DNA of 64,000 nt from BCD1 sp965230565 (lineage in GTDB: Bacteria; Bacteroidota; Bacteroidia; Chitinophagales; Saprospiraceae), in assembly GCA_965230565.1 (NCBI GenBank), contig CBDDLH010000016.1, positions 186,001-250,000 on the forward strand, read 5' to 3'. The position numbers and the translations under genes were made by a program. The notes under the pieces are model-generated. The model was not told the origin of the DNA and ran no database searches. It saw nothing but the letters and a program-made list of their open reading frames with translations. Positions 37,101 through 44,589 of the stretch are shown piece by piece (the first letter of the stretch is position 1; every line of letters starts with the position of its first letter).

Positions 37101-39968
37101 ATTTTCATCTCCTGCAACAAGATCACCACCTTCAAGGGCTTCCCATAAATAAACAATGGTATCTCCGACTGCAGATCCTGTACCGTCAAGCATTAAGGTA
37201 TCTGATAAACAGGTAAATGAAAGGTCATCTCCTGCTTCTGCATCTGGCAGGGTTGGAGGAAATACCAGGACAGTGTCTGTGGCAATACATCCGGTGAGTG
37301 GATTCTCTCCTGTTACAATATGCGGTCCGGCTTCTTGAGCAAAATAAGTGGTGGTCATACCTTGTGAGATTCCATTTGGAGGTGTCCACAAAATATTGAA
37401 ATCAGGGTTATTGATACTACCACTAAGGAGAGCTAGTCCTGTTTCACAATTTAAGGTTGCATCTTCACCACCATCCACTACAGGCACATTAAGCGTATCC
37501 ATCGGCACCACAAACGCAAATGTTTCTAATAAAATCGGTTGACTATTGTCAAAAACGGTCACAAATACCGTATCTCCGGCACAAAGATTGGTGGCAAAGA
37601 ATGGATTGAATTGTTGCTGACCATTCTGATCCCACGTGGTACCCAGGGGTTCTTCTCCTCCAATGACACTGAACGTTATTTCTCCATCACATGCATCAGG
37701 ACAAGTAGTGGGAGTAATGACCAGGTCTGTTATTATATATCTGTCTTCAATACAGATTTCACCATTTTCAAAAACAAGACTTCCCTGTCCATTGGTGGTG
37801 TTTACGACGGGGTCCGGTACTTCCGAAACAGCAACAGGCGTACACTCCGGAGCTTCAAGTAATTCATAACAAATTTCGAAAATGACCGTTTCATCCGGAA
37901 GCGGTTCGAAACCGTTCCAGCCAACGCTTAAAACACCACCTGACTCATTAAAGGTCATTCCTGTCAAAACTCCAGGATCGATGATCTCTACAAAATTGAG
38001 GATACTTGGATCCCAGTTCAGGCGAAATGCAAAATCAGTAATATTATCAAAAGATTCTACGGATACTTCTACACAGGCGGTATCTTGCCATAACCCTGAA
38101 ATGGTGTCAATGTAAAGTCCGAACCCTTCAGGGAATAAAGTACATAACTCTCCGGGAGTATCGATAATCCCGACATCCTCTCCATTGGAAGCAGCTGAAA
38201 TAGCCTCTGGAGCCAAAGGCACGGTGATCATTTCAAGTGGATCACAGGTACCCGGGGAGCCAAGAGGTTCGAAACACAATTGCAAAATGGACGTCCCGTC
38301 TGCCAGGGTAATCGGATCTGTTCCGTCATGATCGAAGAATAATAAACCTCCGTCTACTGCAGCGGTAACATTGGCATCAGATGCGCCCGGAAAATTCATC
38401 ACTGAATATGAATTTAAATGAAACAGTGCCGGATCCCAGGTCAAAGAATATTGGAAGGAAGTGATGGAATCAAAATTGGCAACAGGCACATCCACACAAA
38501 ATTCTTCACCGGCAGCAGCACTTCCACTTCCCAGGGTCAACCCAACACCTTCCGGCTGAATAACTTCTACCTGACAGTTGTTGGGAGCAATCCCGATATT
38601 CGGTCCGTCCATGGATTGTACATTGGACGGAGAAGGGACAAAAGTAAATGGACTATTTCCTCCGAGACCGGTTACCTGGAAACATACTTCGAATAAAGTT
38701 CCTCCTTCGGCAATACTTGCCGGTGGTGGTGCTTCCCATTCTACTTCAAGGAAACCGTTATCGGGATTGGCCGTGAAAGAACTGGCATTAAGGTTAACCA
38801 CACTTGAGTTAAAATTCTGTACTCCGGTATATGTCAGAATTTGTTCATTCCATTCCATGAGGAAACTCATATCAGTAATGGCAAAGAAATTATCACCTAC
38901 CGTTACATCCACACAGAACTCATCGTTTATATTTACAGGACCGCCGCAATCAGCGAATAACTGAAGACCGATTGGGTCACAATCTCCTGTAGTAACACTT
39001 CCTGCGACATACTGATAAGGAATAGAGAACCCTTCTTCAGGGGAGGTGGTATTGGTAATCTCTACCAATGCTTCCAGGTCTATATCCAGAGAAGTATAAG
39101 ATTCACAAGGTGCTATAATGTCAAAGCAAGCTGTAAAGAACAAAGTACCATCATCGACCGTAACACCCTGATCGGGTAAGCTGGCCCAGGAAACCCTCAG
39201 CGCATCTCCATCCCCACTCAGACAATTGAAATTGCTATTTGTCAGGTTGGGAATATCTCCGGGTATCTGATTGACACATTCCAGGACCGCAGGATCCCAG
39301 GTAATATCAAATTGAGTACTTTGAAGGTCTGTAAAATTATTTACGGTAAAATCCACACATACCAGATCACCGGTGTTCCCTGTTTCCTGGGATGCGACGA
39401 TCTGTAAAGGACTTACGTCAAAAAACACACAACCTGGTTGATTGATCACCATACCGATGTTTGGACAACCTACATTAAAGGTAAACGCCCTGTGTACTAC
39501 CGGAGGATCATTGGCCGGGTTTACTATTTCGATAGGTGCGCAGGATCCGTATTCTCCGACTGCAGCATCAAAGCAAATGTCGAAAACCGGCATAGCACTG
39601 TTGATATTCGGGAAATCAACACCCGGCCCCATATCATTTTCTGCGGTACATTCGAGATAAACCCAATCCATAACCATAGTTCCGGCACCCTGGTTGATGT
39701 TGAAATCTCCAACGTCAAGGCCTAAAACTGCGGGGTTTATGTTTTGGATATTTATGTTGGTAAAACTTGCAGGATTCCAGGAGAACTGAACATTTTCAAT
39801 GGAGAAAATATTGGGAATTCCCAATGGTGCAAAACTACCAATAGTGACTGTTATACATCCTGCCTGACCACTGTTTACCGTGACATCATTCAAAGTCATT
39901 ACCGGCTGTGCAAAGGCTGACAGGGAAAAACCCAGTAGGAATACCAGGCTCAGGAAAAAATTCTTCAT
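34152..39968 (-). CDS. T9SS type B surface protein with five cohesin-like modules and ten Ig-like repeats
   Basis: A 1938-residue secreted protein; I use the ATG at 39968, which begins the signal peptide MKNFFLSLVFLLGFSLSAFA. Residues about 22-750 hold five modules that resemble cohesin domains, each with a start like GLTLGSGSAAAGEEFCVDV and a strand such as FQYSLTWDPALFHLN. After a linker (about 755-850) come ten Ig/PKD-like repeats of about 85 residues, each opening with a phrase like PIADAGEDIILTC and closing with NxxNGC, which places a Cys pair in every repeat. A cadherin-like segment (about 1735-1830) and a type B sorting domain (TITPNEDGLNDMLIFD onward) end the protein. The gene sits 88 bases downstream of the PorP/SprF gene, a usual pairing for T9SS-exported adhesins. 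Binding partner unknown; no dockerin is recognisable nearby. Confidence 0.88.
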   Translation of the reverse strand: MKNFFLSLVFLLGFSLSAFAQPVMTLNDVTVNSGQAGCITVTIGSFAPLGIPNIFSIENVQFSWNPASFTNINIQNINPAVLGLDVGDFNINQGAGTMVMDWVYLECTAENDMGPGVDFPNINSAMPVFDICFDAAVGEYGSCAPIEIVNPANDPPVVHRAFTFNVGCPNIGMVINQPGCVFFDVSPLQIVASQETGNTGDLVCVDFTVNNFTDLQSTQFDITWDPAVLECVNQIPGDIPNLTNSNFNCLSGDGDALRVSWASLPDQGVTVDDGTLFFTACFDIIAPCESYTSLDIDLEALVEITNTTSPEEGFSIPYQYVAGSVTTGDCDPIGLQLFADCGGPVNINDEFCVDVTVGDNFFAITDMSFLMEWNEQILTYTGVQNFNSSVVNLNASSFTANPDNGFLEVEWEAPPPASIAEGGTLFEVCFQVTGLGGNSPFTFVPSPSNVQSMDGPNIGIAPNNCQVEVIQPEGVGLTLGSGSAAAGEEFCVDVPVANFDSITSFQYSLTWDPALFHLNSYSVMNFPGASDANVTAAVDGGLLFFDHDGTDPITLADGTSILQLCFEPLGSPGTCDPLEMITVPLAPEAISAASNGEDVGIIDTPGELCTLFPEGFGLYIDTISGLWQDTACVEVSVESFDNITDFAFRLNWDPSILNFVEIIDPGVLTGMTFNESGGVLSVGWNGFEPLPDETVIFEICYELLEAPECTPVAVSEVPDPVVNTTNGQGSLVFENGEICIEDRYIITDLVITPTTCPDACDGEITFSVIGGEEPLGTTWDQNGQQQFNPFFATNLCAGDTVFVTVFDNSQPILLETFAFVVPMDTLNVPVVDGGEDATLNCETGLALLSGSINNPDFNILWTPPNGISQGMTTTYFAQEAGPHIVTGENPLTGCIATDTVLVFPPTLPDAEAGDDLSFTCLSDTLMLDGTGSAVGDTIVYLWEALEGGDLVAGDENLLMPQVTGPGLYQITVTNILLSCSSTDTVRVVDDQLLPEAIINAGAETVTLACDTSITLSATTENNPPVIVEYSWFDFENTFISDNASIPVNELGVYYLVAFNSLTGCEAQDTIEVVPNEDFPVITTTPAGDTSLTCLVDSIQILAEVDGALPENLIFTWATTGGQFVPGTETTLTPIVVADGVYTLEVTDTTTNCTALAQINVGIDTLSPIADAGEDIILTCEVPSDTLFGPNTSTNGNFAYSWTDLEGTEVSTDSFYVATAAGFYCLEVTNLDNGCTATDCAEVFENTETPVVTIDNPVQNITCENDTLTLQPNMITSPSGGYTVLWTEQPFIGDETGESIQVDMPGVYTITVTDTLTGCFASGEFIIGLDTIAPIADAGMDDNLDCITDMVTLGGENTSMGAEFTYTWLNIVDGETPVPDNTSTTSVATAGTYELTVLNVNNGCSSTDQIVVGEDFEEPIVNIIAPTMITCETECIQLTADVNVDVNDITVAWVGLDGGMPDPADALVTTVCDAGSYEVTITNNINGCVGIDTVVVEADIVTPVIAFDTPALITCENTTTQIDASATGMESDFSSIEWTGPGTITPASGSLVVDVDEPGDYVLTVTFLSNGCSSSETITVDSDTEVPTADAGEDFIIECGDVGQLDGSGSSQGAEFEYLWTAVEGTISAGQEMDNSPMIEGAGIYSIQVTDTDNGCVSTDTVEVTFMFPEDAMTMPDSLHCGDSITISANMPFGTTGVWTSVGGAIVDNPTSTVTNVSPLLPGDNIFIWTLSADACPDYDSDTLVITGEAAPVANNDLIELTEEIRFGSTNILANDITSSSEVTITILSEPAFGRLDSLVNGTYYYSVGPGAEGETEVTYEICSTNCPDLCDQATIVIIVPEDPNEPEIANTITPNEDGLNDMLIFDILANNAPDEFPDNEIIIFNRWGDIVYTAAPYNNDWNGLNDEGNELPHGTYYYILRLNISKGEIIRGDVTIIR

Positions 39969-40056
39969 ATTATTCTTTAGTTTGGGATAACCTAGTTTTT
40001 GAAACATGGGAAAGGAGAAGTTTTAATTAATGTGTAAAGTAAGTTTTCGTTTTTAA

Positions 40057-41004
40057 TTATCTTTCAAAGGAGATGGCCAGGTTCAATTCATGAGTACTGC
40101 CAACAAAAGGACCAAACGCACTGAAAGAATAATCATAACCATAGCCAAACTTCAACAGGTTATCAAATCCTACATTGTCACCCAGGTCAAATCCAAGGTC
40201 CAGGTGGAAGTTCTTTGCTGTGGAGAGCCCTGTTCCAACCCAAATGCTGCCGGGAAGTCGAACACGAAGATTAAAGTCTGCGTTGAAAGGGGCATTAGGG
40301 GTGTATTTGAACCATACGGATGGCTCAACAAAGTTTTCCCCGTCTCTGAAAAACTTGTAAAGCCCGACATGGCCGTAATAGTGCTGAACACGCTGAATGC
40401 CGAATTCTCCATTTTCATCTGTAAATGCCAGATCAAGTCCAAGTACCTGAGGAACAGAAATACCTCCATAGATGACATCTCCGTCTCCAATGACCTGATA
40501 GGCAAAAACGCCAACACCTACATCCGGATGTAACTGAGAATAAGATTGAGTTCCTAATACATCACCCTGATCTCTCAGAACGATCTCATCAGCATCGATT
40601 TTGTACTGAACAAGCCCTCCGCTCAGGGCAAGGGCAATTCCTCCGTATTCCGGATCAGGACTAATTACAGCTCCTGCGCGGCCGTATATTCCGGTAACTC
40701 CTGTAGGACCGGTAATGTCACTCAGAATATGACCACCAGCCATAAAGGCGGCACCCCCGGCCTGGGAATTTACATAAGATCCACGAAGTACCCGTGTTTT
40801 AGGTCCACCGGAAATGCCTGACCACTGACTTCTGATGGAAACACCAAAGGTCATGTTTTGGGCAGCTGATAAAAAATCACTCTCCATTGCAGCGGGATTG
40901 AGGAGCGTTGCATTTTCACGATACTGGGTAAATAATGGAAGTTGTTGTGCTTTTAACGATAATACGAAAAGCAGTAGAAAGGGTAATAAAATGCTTCTTT
41001 TCAT
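40057..41004 (-). CDS. PorP/SprF-family type IX secretion membrane protein
   Basis: A 315-residue outer membrane beta-barrel protein. The ATG at 41004 gives the signal peptide MKRSILLPFLLLFVLSLKAQ, followed by the family opening QQLPLFTQYRENATLLNPAAM. A promoter lies at 41025-41052, so a start at 41052 is ruled out if that promoter is real. Further family marks are FGVSIRSQWSGISGGPKT and the closing FGPFVGSTHELNLAISF. PorP/SprF proteins bind the T9SS type B domains of partner proteins and anchor them at the surface; the partner here is most likely the cohesin-repeat protein encoded next. Confidence 0.93.
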   Translation of the reverse strand: MKRSILLPFLLLFVLSLKAQQLPLFTQYRENATLLNPAAMESDFLSAAQNMTFGVSIRSQWSGISGGPKTRVLRGSYVNSQAGGAAFMAGGHILSDITGPTGVTGIYGRAGAVISPDPEYGGIALALSGGLVQYKIDADEIVLRDQGDVLGTQSYSQLHPDVGVGVFAYQVIGDGDVIYGGISVPQVLGLDLAFTDENGEFGIQRVQHYYGHVGLYKFFRDGENFVEPSVWFKYTPNAPFNADFNLRVRLPGSIWVGTGLSTAKNFHLDLGFDLGDNVGFDNLLKFGYGYDYSFSAFGPFVGSTHELNLAISFER

Positions 41005-41024
41005 GGGACATGTTTTTGAGATAG

Positions 41025-41052
41025 CAAAGTTATAAAAACAAAGATTCTTCAA
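41025..41052 (-). promoter_or_regulatory. Promoter of the PorP/SprF operon
   Basis: Minus strand: TTG (41052-41050), 17 bases, TAACTTTG (41032-41025), an exact match to TAnnTTTG. The leader to the ATG at 41004 would be about 15 bases. Confidence 0.6.
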
Positions 41053-41503
41053 TAACGATAAGGTGTTTTTCTTTTTGTTATGAAATCAAAATTTTAACTT
41101 CCTTATACTAATTATTTATATATAAATTACGAGTTCCAAAAGGTAATTCAGGGGGTTTGTTTTGGATTCCATTGAGTGAGGATCAAATTTACTTCAAAAT
41201 GCGCCCAAAATTAGGAGTTTGGTGGTTTAAATTTCTAAATCAGGGAATTTATTTTACTCTCTTTTTAATTTTATTTAGGGAGTGGTAGCCAAAACGCGGA
41301 AACTGGGGATTTTTATTGCGAAACAGGTGTTTTTTACCGGAGGCATCCAATATTTTCTTTGTGGTAAATATTCATTCCGGTGAGCGGTTTTCACAAATTT
41401 TTGTTTTCTTGTGCCTGCTGTAATCCCTTTATTGTCAATGTATTAGTTAATTAACATATGGGTTTTAATTTCATGTGATTTTTTGACCTTTTGATTGACG
41501 GAT

Positions 41504-41531
41504 TTGCTGAACATCTTTTTTGCTATATTTG
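41504..41531 (+). promoter_or_regulatory. Promoter of the O-acetylation operon
   Basis: TTG (41504-41506), 17 bases, TATATTTG (41524-41531), an exact -7 match with the same 17-base spacing as the divergent PorP/SprF promoter. It would leave a leader of about 110 bases before 41650. The remainder of the 645-base gap 41005-41649 is AT-rich and I see no gene in it. Confidence 0.45.
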
Positions 41532-41649
41532 TGTAATCCCTCATCCATATTTGTAAGGTCTGTTTGAATAACAGTATATTTCAAAAGGCTTTTTTTAATT
41601 TGCATTATTTTCACTTCGATTGATAATTAAGGAAAAACACCGATAAGGA

Positions 41650-43140
41650 ATGGATCAAAATTCCATGAAAAATGCCTTTTTCATTATTCTTACGGCCGGG
41701 CTGTTACTTGTTTTGTATCCAATGATTCATGACAGGTCAGATTGGTTGAAAAAAAACTTTAGATCATATCATCTGAAGGAGCGCTTTTTTCTGGATTCCA
41801 TAGTCGTTAATGACACCTTGCAAACGGATTCTTCGTTGGTCCTGTTATCCAGTCATACGACCACCCAAAAAGCATTGTATTCAGGACAGGAAAATCTCAA
41901 GTCTTTTTTTGATGCTTTGCTTTCGGAGGGCGGACAGACCCGGATAGCATATTACGGAGATTCCTCTATCGAAGGTGATCTGATTACTCAAACGGTTCGT
42001 GACAGCCTTCAAAAAAAATTTGGTGGCAGCGGGGTAGGCTTTGTTCCGATTGCCTCTCATCTCAAAGGGTTCCGCAGAAGTGTTTATCTGAATTTTTCGG
42101 AAGATTGGGCCAGGATCACCATGAATAAGCCAGCTCCGCCAGGTATTCAATTTGGTTACCTGGGCTCTACATTTGCCTGCAAAAGTAATGTCAACATTTC
42201 TGTAGATTCCATTCCTGTTGAAACTGTAAACTTAGATTCTGTTTCACTGAATTCAAATGATACCATCGTTATTACAGAACCCTTGGTAGCTCCTCCGGAA
42301 GAGCCCGTTCACGATGGGGTTTATTCCGTGGGTTTCGCAGCTTCGAGAATCTACGAAGGGACCTATTCGTTTCCTAAATCAAGATTGTTTTACAGTTGTC
42401 CGGTGGATAGTTTCGGACAGAAAGGGGTCGTGAATGTTGGTATTGGGGAAAGCTTAAAAGTGATACCTTTGAATGGTTCCAATACCGTTAACGAGCAATT
42501 ATTGGCAGGTTATCCTCACCGGAGGATCCATTTGGATTTTGACAGCATTTGCAGCCAGGTAATTTATGGGGTGAGTTTCGAGAGTGACGAAGGCGTAATT
42601 GTAGATAATTTGCCTTTCCGGGGTAATTCCGGGGTTTGGTTAACAAGAATTCGATCCGGTGTATTACAATCATTTCAAAGCAAGCTGGGGGTAGATTTGG
42701 TGGTTTTACAATTTGGCCTGAATGTCCTGAACCCTAAAATGCAGGATTACAGCTGGTATGCATCGGATATGAAGCGTGTGATAGATCATATCAGGAGAGG
42801 GTTTCCTGAGGTAAGTATTTTGATTGTAGGACCTGCCGATAAAGCCATAAAGCGAGACGGGAAAATGCAGACAGATCCCAGCATACCTTTGATCACCAAT
42901 GTTTTAAGGGAGGTTGCACAAGAAAAAGAAGTGGCCTTTTTTAGCTTTTTTGAAGCCATGGGAGGCAAGGGAAGTATGGTAGATTGGGTAGAAAAAGAAA
43001 AACCAAGATTGGCCAATACCGATTATACCCACTTTAATTTTGAGGGAGCCGAAAAGGCCGGCTATCTGCTTTTGGAATATTTATTTGAGGCTTTGGATTT
43101 TTATAAGTCAGAACAACAAAAAGAAACAGTTCAGTTTTAG
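41650..43140 (+). CDS. Membrane-anchored SGNH hydrolase-type protein (O-acetylation operon)
   Basis: A 496-residue protein with one N-terminal membrane segment (about 6-24, KNAFFIILTAGLLLVLYPMI) and the rest outside the cytoplasm. The SGNH block I motif is IAYYGDSSIEGDLI with Ser105; later come VVLQFGLNVLN (Asn block) and NTDYTHFNFEGAE near the C-terminus, giving the Asp/His pair. A region of about 200 residues with an inserted beta-sandwich lies between blocks I and III. It is 6 bases upstream of a second SGNH gene and in one operon with an MBOAT protein. In AlgI/AlgX/AlgJ- and PatA/PatB-like systems such proteins accept the acetyl group from the MBOAT and move it to a polysaccharide. An alternative start at 41665 is possible. 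Confidence 0.82.
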   Translation: MDQNSMKNAFFIILTAGLLLVLYPMIHDRSDWLKKNFRSYHLKERFFLDSIVVNDTLQTDSSLVLLSSHTTTQKALYSGQENLKSFFDALLSEGGQTRIAYYGDSSIEGDLITQTVRDSLQKKFGGSGVGFVPIASHLKGFRRSVYLNFSEDWARITMNKPAPPGIQFGYLGSTFACKSNVNISVDSIPVETVNLDSVSLNSNDTIVITEPLVAPPEEPVHDGVYSVGFAASRIYEGTYSFPKSRLFYSCPVDSFGQKGVVNVGIGESLKVIPLNGSNTVNEQLLAGYPHRRIHLDFDSICSQVIYGVSFESDEGVIVDNLPFRGNSGVWLTRIRSGVLQSFQSKLGVDLVVLQFGLNVLNPKMQDYSWYASDMKRVIDHIRRGFPEVSILIVGPADKAIKRDGKMQTDPSIPLITNVLREVAQEKEVAFFSFFEAMGGKGSMVDWVEKEKPRLANTDYTHFNFEGAEKAGYLLLEYLFEALDFYKSEQQKETVQF

Positions 43141-43146
43141 AGTATT

Positions 43147-44589
43147 ATGACAATTTTTAGAATAGTTTTCACCTTTACAGTCTGCCTGATTTTTTTTCCG
43201 GCTAAATCATTATTTGGGAAAGTGGCTACAGATACGATTCCTGTTGATTTTGGTGCGTTTGATTTTCTTGAATTAAGTGTCAATGAAATCATAGATGCCC
43301 CGAATCTGGACTCCTTTTTCGACAAACTTAGCGCACTTAAACGAGAAGAAATACAGGAGTTGTCCATTGTCCATATTGGAGATTCCCATGTACAGGCTGA
43401 TTTTTGGACAGGCGAGTTGAGAAGACTTTTTCAGGATGAATTTGGCAACAGAGGCAGAGGACTGGTTTTTCCATTCATCCTTGCCAATTCTCACAACCCA
43501 AAAGATATTCATATTACTTCAAATGTCACCTGGAATTATAAAAGAAATATTTTTAAAAAAGGCCCTGAAATGGGTATTGCAGGTGCTGCAATTGCGACTG
43601 ATAATCCTGCATTCTTTATTGATGTGGTCCTGGGAGATTCGTTAAGCCCCATTCAATACAACAAAATCACTTTGTTCAATAAAAAAGGGCCTAGGGCTTT
43701 TGATTTTACTTTAGGCAAAGGGGATGTAAAAAAAGCGGATCTGAAAAAACAACCAACAAAGCGCAGATACCACAGGGTTCGATCCGGAGAAACTTTATCC
43801 CATCTGGCACGAAGGTACGGGTGCAGTGTATCCAGCCTGAAGCGTTGGAATGGTTTACGGTCTTCAAGAATTAATATTGGACAACGACTTGTAGTTAGTA
43901 AACCTATTTATGTCAAACCCAAAACTCCTGACTTTACAAGGTTTGCTTATTTGGCCAATACCGAATACCCGGACAGTGTGTTTGCTGCCACTTTGTATCT
44001 GGATAAACCGGCGAATCAACTGGTCATAAAAGGGGAAAAACAGTCCGAGCAACAAAAAGAAATGATATTCCACGGGGTTTCTTTTGAAAACACCACTCGC
44101 CCCGGGATTCTTTATCACGCTGTCGGAGTGAATGGAGCTTCCTTTTACCACTTCAATAAATCTGCACACTTTTTTGAACAAATCGGTGCTTTGAATGCAG
44201 ATCTTATAGTTGTTTCTTTGGGGACAAATGAATCTTTAAGTTCAGGGTTTGATGTCCGTATTTTTTCCGATCAAATCGATGAATTTTTGACGAAGATGTC
44301 AAAGGTTTACCCAGGGATCCCAATTTTGTTGATTACTAATCCTGCTGCACAAAAAAACAATAAAATTAATCCCAATACGGAAAGAGCAGCAGGGGTAATA
44401 AGAAAGAAAGCCATGGATTATGGTTGTGCGCTCTGGGATCTTAAATTAATTATGGGAGATTTGATGGAGCCATGGAAAAAATCCGGACTGGCTCGTCCTG
44501 ATGGGATTCATTTTACAGAAGAAGGTTATCAATTGCAGGGGAAATTATTGTATAATGCCTTAATCAAACAATATGAATCAGGGCATTAA
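43147..44589 (+). CDS. SGNH hydrolase-type protein with an internal LysM domain
   Basis: A 480-residue exported protein with a signal peptide or anchor (FRIVFTFTVCLIFFPAKSLF). Block I is IVHIGDSHVQADFW with Ser80; the Asn block is VVSLGTNESL; Asp452 and His455 lie in PDGIHFTEEGY. Between blocks I and III, at about residues 207-252, a LysM domain is inserted (YHRVRSGETLSHLARRYG, then SSLKRWNG and INIGQRLVV). LysM binds peptidoglycan or other GlcNAc-containing glycans. The gene lies between the first SGNH gene (6-base gap) and the MBOAT gene (17-base overlap), so all three are co-translated. A cell-wall or capsule O-acetyltransferase is the likely role. Confidence 0.83.
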   Translation: MTIFRIVFTFTVCLIFFPAKSLFGKVATDTIPVDFGAFDFLELSVNEIIDAPNLDSFFDKLSALKREEIQELSIVHIGDSHVQADFWTGELRRLFQDEFGNRGRGLVFPFILANSHNPKDIHITSNVTWNYKRNIFKKGPEMGIAGAAIATDNPAFFIDVVLGDSLSPIQYNKITLFNKKGPRAFDFTLGKGDVKKADLKKQPTKRRYHRVRSGETLSHLARRYGCSVSSLKRWNGLRSSRINIGQRLVVSKPIYVKPKTPDFTRFAYLANTEYPDSVFAATLYLDKPANQLVIKGEKQSEQQKEMIFHGVSFENTTRPGILYHAVGVNGASFYHFNKSAHFFEQIGALNADLIVVSLGTNESLSSGFDVRIFSDQIDEFLTKMSKVYPGIPILLITNPAAQKNNKINPNTERAAGVIRKKAMDYGCALWDLKLIMGDLMEPWKKSGLARPDGIHFTEEGYQLQGKLLYNALIKQYESGH

